Below, piece after piece: positions 17,354-27,345 of a stretch of 34,224 nucleotides of DNA. Position 1 is the first letter of the stretch. Each line of letters starts with the position of its first letter. Position numbers and translations under genes: made by a program. Source of the stretch: Candidatus Tityobacter terrigena (GTDB lineage Bacteria; Vulcanimicrobiota; Vulcanimicrobiia; Vulcanimicrobiales; Vulcanimicrobiaceae); the NCBI GenBank assembly GCA_003156715.1, contig PMHO01000005.1, positions 1 to 34,224 of the forward strand, in the 5' to 3' direction. The notes under the pieces are model-generated. The model worked only from the letters and a program-made list of their open reading frames with translations. It was not told the origin of the DNA and did no database searches.

Positions 17354-18471
17354 GCGCCGGCCCCCGCCCCGCTGCGGCGATCGCGGCTTTGCCCGTTTCG
17401 AAACCCTTTATCGCGCCCGAGGAGCTCGGCAAGCGGGCCGGGCTTCAAGAACTGCTCCGGCTCGGCGCAAACGAGAGCGCGTTCGGGCCGCCGCCGCGAG
17501 CGCTCGACGCAATGCAGGCGGAGTTGCCCCACACGGCGTGGTACGGCGACCCGGAGTCCGCCGATCTTCGCGAGGCGCTTGCGACCCGCCATCGGTGCGC
17601 GTTCGAAAATCTCTGCGTTGCTGCGGGAATCGACGACCTCTTGGGCTTGGCGGTCCGCGCCTATCTTTCGCCGGGCGACACGGCCGTTACGACCTTGGGA
17701 ACCTATCCGACCTTTGTCTATCACGTGACCGGTTACGGTGCGCGGCTCGAAACGGCGCCGTACGACGGCGCCGGGCGCGTGCAGCTAGCAGAGCTTGCAG
17801 CACTCGCGCATGCGAACGGAGCGCGACTCGTTTATCTCGCAAACCCGGACAATCCCAGCGGTTCGTTCGCCGAGCCGGCTGCGGTCGCGCAGTTCGTCGC
17901 AGCCTTACCGCCGGAGACGGTCCTCGTGCTCGACGAGGCGTATGCCGACTTCGTTGCTCCGGCCGAACTGCTCGACACCTCAGGGGATCCGCGCGTGATC
18001 CGCATGCGGACGTTCTCGAAAGCTTACGGGCTGGCCGGTGCGCGAATCGGCTACGCGATCGCGGCGCCGCAGGTCGTCGAAACCTTCCAGAAGATTCGCC
18101 TCCAGTACGGCGTCAATCGAACCGCGCAAATCGGAGCACTTGCAGCCCTCGGCGAGGACGGGTTCGTCGCGCGGGTCGTCCGCGAGACCGCGCAAGGGCG
18201 CGAAGAGTATTACCGGCTCGGTGAAAGCCTGGGTCTAGCGACCTTGCCGTCCAGCGCGAACTTCGTTTGCTTCGACCTCGGTTCGCGCACGCGCGCCGAG
18301 GGAATGGTTGAGGAACTGCTGCGGCGGGCCGTCTTTATTCGTAAGCCGGGCGGCCCTCCGCTCGACCGGTACGTGCGCGTCACGGTCGGCACGAACGACG
18401 AGCGCGTGCGCTTCGCGAGCAGCTTCACGGCAGCGCTGCAGGCGCTCGATGCAGTTCTCGCACCGTTGTGA
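17350..18471 (+). CDS. hisC: PLP-dependent aminotransferase, histidinol-phosphate type (HisC-like)
   Basis: A 373-aa fold-type I aminotransferase. The N-terminus has RLGANESAFGPPPRAL and WYGDPESADLREALA, characteristic of HisC-like enzymes. LANPDNPSGS, LDEAYADF and the Schiff-base lysine K224 in RTFSKAYGLAGARIGYAI follow; the C-terminus has IRKPGGPPLDRYVRVTVGTNDE, the substrate-phosphate end. Histidinol-phosphate aminotransferase is the best call; an aromatic aminotransferase is possible since no other his gene is nearby. It overlaps the BON gene (ATGA) and the metallophosphoesterase gene (GTGA), so it is in a translationally coupled operon. Confidence 0.88.
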   Translation: MSAGPRPAAAIAALPVSKPFIAPEELGKRAGLQELLRLGANESAFGPPPRALDAMQAELPHTAWYGDPESADLREALATRHRCAFENLCVAAGIDDLLGLAVRAYLSPGDTAVTTLGTYPTFVYHVTGYGARLETAPYDGAGRVQLAELAALAHANGARLVYLANPDNPSGSFAEPAAVAQFVAALPPETVLVLDEAYADFVAPAELLDTSGDPRVIRMRTFSKAYGLAGARIGYAIAAPQVVETFQKIRLQYGVNRTAQIGALAALGEDGFVARVVRETAQGREEYYRLGESLGLATLPSSANFVCFDLGSRTRAEGMVEELLRRAVFIRKPGGPPLDRYVRVTVGTNDERVRFASSFTAALQALDAVLAPL

Positions 18472-19193
18472 GATACGCCATCGTCTCGGACATCCACGGC
18501 AACATCGAGGCGCTGCGTGCGGTGTTCGAGCGTTTGAGCGAGTCCGACCAGTTGCTCTGCCTAGGGGACGTCGTCGGGTACGGCCCCAACCCCAACGAGT
18601 GCGTCGAGCTCGTGCGCGCTCGCGCCACGGCCTGTATCTTGGGAAACCACGACGTCGCCGCCATCGATTCCTACGGCGTCGAGTTCTTCAATCCGGCGGC
18701 CCGCGACGCGATCGCTTGGACCCAGACGGTCTTGAGCGGCGAGAACGCCGCGTGGCTCGACGGGCTGGCCTACGAGCTGCGCATGCCCGATTTTCTGATG
18801 GTACACGGCGCGCCGGTCACGTATTTCTCGTACATTCTCGATATCGAGGATGCGGAGCGCGCGTTCGCTGCGACCGACGCGCCGCTCGTGTTCGTGGGCC
18901 ATTCGCACGTAGCCGAATGGTACGGGCGGGCCGTTGACGGCCAGATCACGCACGCTCACGTGCAGCGCGGCGGCTCGCTCGGACTCGTGGAAGGCGTACG
19001 CTACATCGTCAACGTGGGCAGCGTGGGACAGCCGCGCGACCTCAATCCGGACGCCTCGTTCGCCTTCTACGACAGCGATTCGCGCACGATTTCCTGGGAG
19101 CGAACCGCCTATCCCATCGGGCTCGTCCAGGCCAAGATCGAGCAGGCGCACCTGCCCCAGACACTGGCCAAACGCTTGAGCGCAGGGCGCTAG
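18468..19193 (+). CDS. Metallophosphoesterase, YfcE/diadenosine-tetraphosphatase-like
   Basis: A 241-aa calcineurin-like phosphoesterase of the cytosol with a dinuclear metal site. All motifs are visible: SDIHGN (8-13), GDVVGYGPNP (about 33-42), GNHD (about 60-63), then HGAP, FVGHSHVAEW and NVGSVGQPRD toward the C-terminus. The overall layout is that of small bacterial phosphodiesterases of unknown substrate; Ap4A hydrolase-like and cyclic-nucleotide activities are known in relatives. GTG 18468 overlaps the hisC stop (GTGA), so translation is probably coupled. Confidence 0.9.
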   Translation: MRYAIVSDIHGNIEALRAVFERLSESDQLLCLGDVVGYGPNPNECVELVRARATACILGNHDVAAIDSYGVEFFNPAARDAIAWTQTVLSGENAAWLDGLAYELRMPDFLMVHGAPVTYFSYILDIEDAERAFAATDAPLVFVGHSHVAEWYGRAVDGQITHAHVQRGGSLGLVEGVRYIVNVGSVGQPRDLNPDASFAFYDSDSRTISWERTAYPIGLVQAKIEQAHLPQTLAKRLSAGR

Positions 19194-19232
19194 CAGCGGG
19201 GCTTTGGGCGCCGTCTGCCAATAGATCAGGCC

Positions 19233-20219
19233 GTGAAAAAAGCCCTTTCGGCGTATTCGCTCGCCGCGTTCTTACTTGCCGCTGCGCTTGCGAGCACGGC
19301 GCCCGGCCGCGCGGCGCCGCCCCCCGTTCCCGAGCATCCGAGTGCGGCGACGAGCAAAGCCGAGCGCGACGATTATGCAAACGACAAATTCATGCGGCCG
19401 CTCGACGCCGGGCTCAAGGCCTTCTACGGAAGAAGCTTCAAGCCGGCTCAGGCGTATTTCGAATCGGCCCTGAACGTGATCGGCGACAACACGTTCGCGA
19501 TCTCGTTCCTCAACGCTGCCGCGGTGCAGCAGGAAGGCAACATCGACGTGCTCACCAACGTCGAGGAAGACGCGGTGAGCGGCGCGCCCAAGAACTACGT
19601 CAACCACGTGCGCCTCGGCTTTTCGTATATGTTCGAATCGCTGACGGGGCGCGACCGCACCGAAGATGCGCGCGAAGAGTTCAACGCCGCGGTCGCTTTG
19701 AATCCGGACGCGCAGGCCGCCCACGTTGGGCTGGGGATCTTGCGTTTCAACGAACGCTCGACCAATCGAGCCAAGCTCGAGTTGCTTTCCGCGCTCAAAG
19801 CCGACCCCAACAACGTCCTGGCGCGCGAATACCTCGGCCAGATCTATCAGACCGACCTGCAGGATCCGCAGCGCGGTCTGTCGTACGTGATCGACGTTCC
19901 GAATCTCGTGCCCGACTACGCCGACATCCAATTTCACATCGGCTCTTTGCTGCACGATCTCCACGAGCCCGACGAGGCGATCCGCTATCTCAAGAACGGT
20001 ATCGCCATCGACACAGGCCACGTGGGCGAGGCGGGACAGCACGGCTACACGACGATCGCGCGCATCGAAATCGAGCAGCACCGGCTTGCCGAAGCGCAGC
20101 GCTACCTCAATGCCGCCATTGCGGCCGACGTGGACACGATCTACGCCAACACCCTTCTCGCCAAGCTCAAGAAGGGTGACTATGACGCCTCGCCCTCGCC
20201 TGGGCCCGCGCGTTCGTGA
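19233..20219 (+). CDS. Exported TPR-repeat protein
   Basis: A 328-aa protein with a signal peptide (KKALSAYSLAAFLLAAALA, cleavage probably near PGRAA) followed by tetratricopeptide-like helices. Clear units include GLKAFYGRSFKPAQAYFESA, ARE-FNAAVALNPDAQAAHVGLG, KLELLSALKADPNNVLAREYLG, PDEAIRYLKNGIAI and RLAEAQRYLNAAIAADVDT. TPR arrays mediate protein contacts; the partner is unknown. GTG 19233 is chosen because the signal peptide begins there, with AGATCAGG upstream. It starts 39 bases after the phosphoesterase and its stop overlaps the next start (GTGA). Confidence 0.85.
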   Translation: MKKALSAYSLAAFLLAAALASTAPGRAAPPPVPEHPSAATSKAERDDYANDKFMRPLDAGLKAFYGRSFKPAQAYFESALNVIGDNTFAISFLNAAAVQQEGNIDVLTNVEEDAVSGAPKNYVNHVRLGFSYMFESLTGRDRTEDAREEFNAAVALNPDAQAAHVGLGILRFNERSTNRAKLELLSALKADPNNVLAREYLGQIYQTDLQDPQRGLSYVIDVPNLVPDYADIQFHIGSLLHDLHEPDEAIRYLKNGIAIDTGHVGEAGQHGYTTIARIEIEQHRLAEAQRYLNAAIAADVDTIYANTLLAKLKKGDYDASPSPGPARS

Positions 20220-20692
20220 GCGACCCCGCCGCCGCGGAGCGGCGGCTGCCGGATCCGGTCGATGACGGTCATTGCATCGCGTGCGGATTGCTTTCCCCGA
20301 TCGGTCTGAAGATGCGCTTCGAAACGCTCGACGACGGCTCGGTGCAAAGCCGCGTCGCCGTCGGCGAGCGGTTTCAAGGCTGGCGCGGAGTCGTCCACGG
20401 GGGCATCGTGGCCGTGTTGCTCGACGAAGCGATGGCATACGCGGCCGCGGCACGCGGGCATAAGGGCGTCACGGCGGAGCTCAAGATGCGCTTTCGCCAA
20501 GCGGTTGCGGTCGGAAACGAGCTGGTGGTGCGCGGCAAGGTCACGTGGCAGCGCCGCAACGTGTTCGGCGTCGAGGCGAGCGTCAGCGACTCGGCGGGCG
20601 CGGTCTTAGCGACCGGAACGGGCGGTTTCGTGAGCCGCGGCCGGCTCGCGGCCGGCGAGCGTCTGGGCGAGGTGCGCGCCGCGGGACTTTGA
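20216..20692 (+). CDS. Hotdog-fold thioesterase (PaaI family)
   Basis: A 158-aa cytosolic hotdog protein, probably hydrolysing acyl-CoA. The family pattern is clear: DDGHCIACGLLSPIGLKMRF near the N-terminus, then VVHGGIVAVLLDEAMAYAA (about 60-78, with the HGG turn and the acidic residue of the central helix), TAELKMRFRQAV and VFGVEASVSDSAGAVLATGTG. The CxxCG-like N-terminal piece is common in this subgroup. GTG 20216 overlaps the TPR gene stop. Substrate unknown. Confidence 0.87.
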   Translation: MSDPAAAERRLPDPVDDGHCIACGLLSPIGLKMRFETLDDGSVQSRVAVGERFQGWRGVVHGGIVAVLLDEAMAYAAAARGHKGVTAELKMRFRQAVAVGNELVVRGKVTWQRRNVFGVEASVSDSAGAVLATGTGGFVSRGRLAAGERLGEVRAAGL

Positions 20693-20733
20693 GTTCGCGC
20701 GGAAACTCCCGCGGTGCGGCCGAAACGGCACTT

Positions 20734-21234
20734 ATGCCCGCGACCAAGCCGAAGCCAACCGCGAAAGCGGAGCCGCCCAAGAAGCGACCGGCTCCTGCGC
20801 CGAGCATCGACAATCGCCGCGCGCGTTTCGAGTATGAGTTTCTCGAGCGCTTCGAGGCGGGAATCGCCTTGACCGGCACCGAGATCAAATCGGTTCGCAC
20901 CGGCGAGATCAGTTTGAGGGAAGCGTACGCACGCGTGCGCGACGGCGAACTGTGGCTCTTAGGCCTGCACGTGCCGCCGTACAAACAGGGAAGCTTTTCC
21001 AATCATGAACCGCTGCGGCCGCGCAAGCTGCTGATGCACCGCAGCGAGATCGACCGGCTGGCCGGCCGCGCTTCCGAGAAGGGCCTGACGCTGGTGCCGA
21101 CGCGCTTGTACTTCAAACGCGGCCGGGTCAAGATCGAGTTGGCGTTGGCGCGTGGGAAGAAGCTGTGGGACAAGCGGCGCGACGAGCGAGAGCGCGATGT
21201 GAAACGCGAGCTGGCTCGGGCGGTGCGCAGCTGA
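20734..21234 (+). CDS. smpB: SsrA-binding protein SmpB
   Basis: A 166-aa RNA-binding protein that delivers tmRNA to stalled ribosomes for trans-translation. Core motifs are RARFEYEFLERFEAGIAL, TGTEIKSVRTGEISLREAYA, LLGLHVPPYKQGSF, HEPLRPRKLLMHRSEI and a basic C-terminal tail (KKLWDKRRDERERDVKREL). The first 25 residues are a Lys/Pro/Ala-rich extension beyond the usual 150-160 aa. ATG 20734 is the natural start; a longer frame upstream overlaps the thioesterase gene and is spurious. No tmRNA gene was seen in the window. Confidence 0.95.
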   Translation: MPATKPKPTAKAEPPKKRPAPAPSIDNRRARFEYEFLERFEAGIALTGTEIKSVRTGEISLREAYARVRDGELWLLGLHVPPYKQGSFSNHEPLRPRKLLMHRSEIDRLAGRASEKGLTLVPTRLYFKRGRVKIELALARGKKLWDKRRDERERDVKRELARAVRS

Positions 21235-21268
21235 TGGGGCAGCACTCTTGCAGCGGCCCTCGGGCCGC

Positions 21269-22135
21269 ATGAGAGGCGCGCATCGCGAACGCGCGCTCGA
21301 GCGCGCGCTAGCCGAAAGCGTGCAGGCCCGTCCTGGTGAGGTGTTGGTGGCAGCCGTCTCGGGCGGCTCCGATAGCGTCGCCTTGGCCGCGCTCCTCGAG
21401 CGCGCCGCCCAAGCGGGCGGCGCGCGCTTGGTCGTCGCGCACGTCAACCACGCGACGCGGGCCGGGTCGTGGCAGGACGAGGGGGTCGTTCTGGCCGTCG
21501 GATCGCAACTCGGCGCTCGGGTCGTGGTGGCCGAGCTCGAACCGGGTCCAACCTCCGAGGCGCGCTTGCGGCGGGCGCGCTACGCGGCCCTGACGGGCTT
21601 GGCGCGCGCCGTAGCCGGGCGGCGGCTGTTCACCGCGCATCACGCCGAGGATCAAACCGAGACGGTGCTGCTCGCGCTCTTTCGCGGCACCGGACCCTCG
21701 GGTCTAGCAGGAATTCCGCCGGTCAGGCGGCTCAATCGCGAGCTTTCGGTCGAGCGGCCGTTGCTCGGCATCGCCAAAGCCGACCTCGCGGAGTATGTCG
21801 CTTTCCGGCGCCTGCCGGCGGTCGTCGATCCGACCAACGCCGACCTCGGCTACCGCCGGAACGCGGTGCGCGCGGCGCTGGTCGAGCTTCGGCACAGCTT
21901 TAGCGGTCTCGACGAAGCGGTGGCGCGGTGCGCCGCGATCGCCGCAGCGGAACGTGCCGGGATCGAACGCGCCAGGCTTCGCCGGCATCTCCGGCAGGAG
22001 CTGGGCGCGGTGCTCGGCGAGCACCGCGACGTCAGCTTCGAGCATTTGGACGCCGCCGCCCGGGGCATCGAAGCGGGGCGCCCGGGACGTCACTTTCTAC
22101 GCCCTGGCCTCGCGCTCGTCGTCGAGCGGCCGTGA
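21269..22135 (+). CDS. tilS: tRNA(Ile)-lysidine synthase TilS, short form
   Basis: A 288-aa N-type ATP pyrophosphatase that converts C34 of tRNA-Ile(CAU) to lysidine so that it reads AUA. The PP-loop SGGSDS is at residues 31-36, followed by VVAHVNHATR, SEARLRRARYAAL and FTAHHAEDQTETVLLALFRGTGPSGLAGIPP, then DPTNADLGYRRNAVR. It ends without the extended C-terminal domains of E. coli TilS, as in other short forms. ATG 21269 gives a typical distance to the PP-loop; TTG 21248 is an alternative adding seven residues. Its stop overlaps the hpt start (GTGA), and a tilS-hpt-ftsH order is common in bacteria. Confidence 0.93.
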   Translation: MRGAHRERALERALAESVQARPGEVLVAAVSGGSDSVALAALLERAAQAGGARLVVAHVNHATRAGSWQDEGVVLAVGSQLGARVVVAELEPGPTSEARLRRARYAALTGLARAVAGRRLFTAHHAEDQTETVLLALFRGTGPSGLAGIPPVRRLNRELSVERPLLGIAKADLAEYVAFRRLPAVVDPTNADLGYRRNAVRAALVELRHSFSGLDEAVARCAAIAAAERAGIERARLRRHLRQELGAVLGEHRDVSFEHLDAAARGIEAGRPGRHFLRPGLALVVERP

Positions 22136-22695
22136 ATCCCAATTCAGTCACGCGCGAACCGTTGGGGGCGATCGTTTTCCATGCCGACGAAATCGCAGCC
22201 GCCGTCGGGCGGCTGGGGCAGGCGCTGACGAACGATCTGCGCGATGAACCCGTCCTGCTGGTCGGCGTGTTGAAGGGGGCACTGTTCCTCGTCGCAGATT
22301 TGGCCCGGGCGCTGCCGCCCCGCGCAGACATCCGGATCGACTTCCTGGCGGTGGCCAGCTACGGGAACTCGACCCGCTCCAGCGGCGAGGTGCGTTTACT
22401 GAAGGATACGAGCGAGAGCATTGAAGGCAAAAACGTCGTGATCGTGGAGGACATCGTCGATAATGGGCTCACCCTGGACTACCTCCAGCGTTTGCTTGCA
22501 AGCCGGAATCCGGCTTCGCTCCGTTCGTGCGTGCTGTTGGACAAGCCATACCGGCGCCTCGTCGACGTGACGATCGACTACACGGGCCTGCTCGCCCCGG
22601 ACGCCTTCATCGTAGGTTACGGTCTGGACTATCAAGAAAAATACCGAAATCTCCCCTATCTCGCGAGGCTGGAAGAGTGGGCGCTCGAGAGCTAG
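22132..22695 (+). CDS. hpt: Hypoxanthine phosphoribosyltransferase
   Basis: A 187-aa purine salvage enzyme that joins hypoxanthine or guanine to PRPP. The PRPP-binding loop is VIVEDIVDNGLTL (from residue 103 on), with GVLKGALFLVADLAR upstream and the C-terminal VGYGLDYQEKYRNLPYLARL that closes the purine site. Length is normal. GTG 22132 overlaps the tilS stop, and the protein from there aligns with the family start; a longer upstream reading lies within tilS and is spurious. It sits between tilS and ftsH, as in Bacillus. Confidence 0.95.
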   Translation: MNPNSVTREPLGAIVFHADEIAAAVGRLGQALTNDLRDEPVLLVGVLKGALFLVADLARALPPRADIRIDFLAVASYGNSTRSSGEVRLLKDTSESIEGKNVVIVEDIVDNGLTLDYLQRLLASRNPASLRSCVLLDKPYRRLVDVTIDYTGLLAPDAFIVGYGLDYQEKYRNLPYLARLEEWALES

Positions 22696-22758
22696 GGGAG
22701 TCGTATCTCCGCGGGCCGGTCACAGCGGCGCGTCCCGGGTGGGAATAGGAAATTCACG

Positions 22759-24690
<1,932 letters not shown>

Positions 24691-24703
24691 CCTGCAGGGC
24701 GCG

Positions 24704-26035
24704 ATGATATCTCTCGGGGCGGTGGCAGCCGCGCTCGCGCTCTTGGCGGCCTTTGTACCGGCGGGCGCGGCGACGGGCGACCTGCCGCAGCTTGGCCCGC
24801 ACGTGAGCGTGGGTACCCTTCAAGCGGGCGGCACGTACATCGTCCGTCCGGCCACCGGCGCACCGATCGCGGCGGTCGAGCTGTGGTATCGCGCACCCTC
24901 GACGGGATTCGGTCCCAAGCCGATTCCATCGCTTTCGCGGCTCGCCGCGCAGGTCGTGATCGCATCGAAGCCGCTGATCGGCAGTTCGCTCGGGAGGCTC
25001 GTCAGCGACCTGGGCGGCCGGCTGAGCGTCAACGCGTATAGCGACTCGATCGATATCGGGGCCGTGGTGCCTGCGGCCCATGCGCGCGAGGTCGTTAAGG
25101 CGATGACGACGGCCTTCTTTGCGCCCGTCATCTCCGACGACGGCTTCCACGCGGCCCAGCAGGACGTCGCTCAGGAAGCCGTATTCGAGAGCTTCGACCC
25201 CGCTGCGGTCGTGCGCGATGCGGTGTTCGCGCAACTCTTCAGCTCCGGCCCTCAGCACTACCCGGTGCTCAGCGACGCCAAACAAGTTGCCACCATCACG
25301 CCGGCCGACGTCCGCGCCTTCGCAACGCGCGCTTTCCGTTCGCAAAACGCGATCTTCGTTGCGAGCGGCGCGATCGACCCGTCGCTCGCCGCGGCTGCGG
25401 TCGGCGGCCGCCCTGCCGCTGCCGGCCTGGCGGTGCCCGAAGCCCCGGCGACGCCGGACGTCGCATCCTCACCGCACCCGGTGAGCGCGTCATTCCCGGA
25501 ACCTTCCGGCGGCTACGGCTGGGCCGGGCCGCCGATCGCACAAGAGCGCGAGGCGACGGCCATGGACTTTATCGCCGACTACCTGTTTCGGGAGGAATCG
25601 GGCGTGGTGAGCGAAGCGGTCGCGGATAAGTTTCCCGACGCCCTCCTCATCGGCCAGTTCATCACCCTGCACGATCCGGGCGTAATGTTCGTCGCATACG
25701 CCGGCAAGAGCGTCGACCAGGTCAAAGCTCAAGTCGACGCGGGTTTGGAAATGATGCGCAAACCGCTCGAACCGCGCACCTTTGCGCACGCGCTTGCGGC
25801 CTTCCGCTTTCACTTGCTTTCGGATCTGCAGACGCCGTCTGAAATGGCCGACAACTTCGGCTGGTACAGCGTCGAGGGCTCGCCCGAGTACGCGCCGGGT
25901 GCGAACGGCGACAAGGGCAGTTACGCCAAAGCGGCCGACTCCCTAACGGCGGACTTTGTCGCTTCGGTCGCGCAGAAGTATCTCAGCGTAACGCCGGTGA
26001 CGGTGACGCTGACGCCGGGGAAAAAGTCGTCATGA
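24704..26035 (+). CDS. M16-family peptidase homologue without zinc motif (first of a pair)
   Basis: A 443-aa exported protein with the fold of insulinase/processing-peptidase halves. A signal peptide (ISLGAVAAALALLAAFVPAGAA) is followed by a typical M16 N-terminal half: PIAAVELWYRAPSTG, then LSRLAAQVVIASKP where active enzymes have HFLEH, and later DDGFHAAQQDVAQEAVFESFDP. The H-x-x-E-H zinc motif is absent, so it should not be a peptidase alone. The C-terminal half has PPIAQEREATAMDFIADYL and RFHLLSDLQTPSEMADNFGWY. ATG 24704 is 13 bases after the ftsH stop. Its own stop overlaps the next M16-like gene (ATGA), so the two probably form a complex. Confidence 0.82.
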   Translation: MISLGAVAAALALLAAFVPAGAATGDLPQLGPHVSVGTLQAGGTYIVRPATGAPIAAVELWYRAPSTGFGPKPIPSLSRLAAQVVIASKPLIGSSLGRLVSDLGGRLSVNAYSDSIDIGAVVPAAHAREVVKAMTTAFFAPVISDDGFHAAQQDVAQEAVFESFDPAAVVRDAVFAQLFSSGPQHYPVLSDAKQVATITPADVRAFATRAFRSQNAIFVASGAIDPSLAAAAVGGRPAAAGLAVPEAPATPDVASSPHPVSASFPEPSGGYGWAGPPIAQEREATAMDFIADYLFREESGVVSEAVADKFPDALLIGQFITLHDPGVMFVAYAGKSVDQVKAQVDAGLEMMRKPLEPRTFAHALAAFRFHLLSDLQTPSEMADNFGWYSVEGSPEYAPGANGDKGSYAKAADSLTADFVASVAQKYLSVTPVTVTLTPGKKSS

Positions 26036-27345
26036 GCACTCTCTCGATCGGCGCCCGAGTTGCCATGCTTTGCGCGGCCGCGCTCTTGGGCCTGACGGCG
26101 GCGGTTCCAGCGCAGCCGCAACGTTTTCCGACGGCCGTACAAACCGATCTCGGGGGCGTTAGCCTGATCAGTGAGTCCGACGACGACGAGACGGTCGCCG
26201 GCGTTCAGGTTTTTCTGGCCGCCGGGCTCGACCGCCAGTTGCCGAGCGAGAGTGGCATCGCCGCTCTCGTGGCCGACTGCATCACGCGGACGCCGGTCAA
26301 TGGCGTCGCGGTACGCGATGCGATCGCGCAGTCCGGCGGTTCGCTCGACTTTACGGTCGAGGGACGCTCGGTTCACTTCTACATCGAAAGCGTGCCGCAG
26401 ATGCTGCCGGCCCAGGTCGAATTGTTCGCGAAAGCGCTGTCGGCCCCCGACTTTTCACCGCAGACGATTGCGGCCGCCCGCAGCGCCCTGACGGCACGCA
26501 TCAACGACCTCGAAGGCAATGCGCTCTCGGTCGCCGTTGAGATGTTTCGCCGTTCGTACTTTGCGACGAGCGCCGGGTTGCCCGCGCTCGGCTCGACGAC
26601 CGCGATCGCTGCGCTATCCAGCAAGGACCTTGCGGCATTCTACCAAGCGAACTACCGGCGCAGCGGTCTCTCGGCGAGCGCCGCGGGCGACCTGACGCCG
26701 GGTCTGGCCGACGCCCTCAAAACGCTTGCCGCCGGACTTCCGGAAGGCGTGGTGACGCCGGTCGTGCCCAAGGCGAAACCGATTCCGGAGAACGCGCCGC
26801 GCATCGTTTCAAACCGCGACGTGGCAGCTCCGATCGTCGTCGTGGGCTACGCGGCTCCGCCGCCGGGCAGCGCGGACTTCGGTGCCATGCTGGTGCTGGA
26901 ATCTCTGCTTTCAAACGCTTTCGAGCGCTCGAGCGCGACCACGCTCGGCATAGCGGAACGTTCGGTCGGCGCGTTCTACCTCTACGACTCCTCGCCCGCG
27001 AGCCTCGTCGTCTACGTCAACGGAACGCGCGTCGATCCCTCGATTGCGCTGCGGGAACTGCTCGTCGCGGCGAAGTCCCTCTCGCTCAAACCGCTCGACG
27101 CCGAAGCGCTCAAGCACTTCAAGATCGTCGCCGAGGGGCAGTTCCTCACCGGCTCGCTCATGGTCGCGGACCGCGCGTACCTGCTCGGAACGTTCGCGGC
27201 CCAGGGCTTGGGCTCGGACGCGATCAACGCCGCCCTTGCCGCGCTTGACAAGACGACCGCGGCCGACGTGCAGCGAGTCGCGAAAACCTACTTGCAGCGA
27301 TACATCGTCGCGCTCGTGCTTCCGCGCCAAAACGGCGGCTCATAA
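26032..27345 (+). CDS. M16-family peptidase homologue without zinc motif (second of a pair)
   Basis: A 437-aa exported partner of the preceding gene. The signal peptide is in the first 30 residues (ARVAMLCAAALLGLTAAVPAQ). The M16 pattern is recognisable in VAGVQVFLAAGLDRQLPSESGIAALVADCI, where the last part replaces the zinc-binding H-x-x-E-H, in AQSGGSLDFTVEGRSVHFYIE and in LAAFYQANYRRSGLSASAAGDL. The C-terminal half includes VVVGYAAPPPGSADFGAMLVLESLL. As in mitochondrial core subunits and several periplasmic pairs, M16 halves can be structural; here both lack the motif. ATG 26032 overlaps the upstream stop, and its own stop TAA is overlapped by the ATA start proposed for the next gene. Confidence 0.82.
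   Translation: MSTLSIGARVAMLCAAALLGLTAAVPAQPQRFPTAVQTDLGGVSLISESDDDETVAGVQVFLAAGLDRQLPSESGIAALVADCITRTPVNGVAVRDAIAQSGGSLDFTVEGRSVHFYIESVPQMLPAQVELFAKALSAPDFSPQTIAAARSALTARINDLEGNALSVAVEMFRRSYFATSAGLPALGSTTAIAALSSKDLAAFYQANYRRSGLSASAAGDLTPGLADALKTLAAGLPEGVVTPVVPKAKPIPENAPRIVSNRDVAAPIVVVGYAAPPPGSADFGAMLVLESLLSNAFERSSATTLGIAERSVGAFYLYDSSPASLVVYVNGTRVDPSIALRELLVAAKSLSLKPLDAEALKHFKIVAEGQFLTGSLMVADRAYLLGTFAAQGLGSDAINAALAALDKTTAADVQRVAKTYLQRYIVALVLPRQNGGS

Noticed and set aside
19272..20453. 393-aa minus-strand open frame opposite the TPR gene
   Set aside because: It is a shadow without recognisable domains, while the plus strand has a signal peptide and TPR units.
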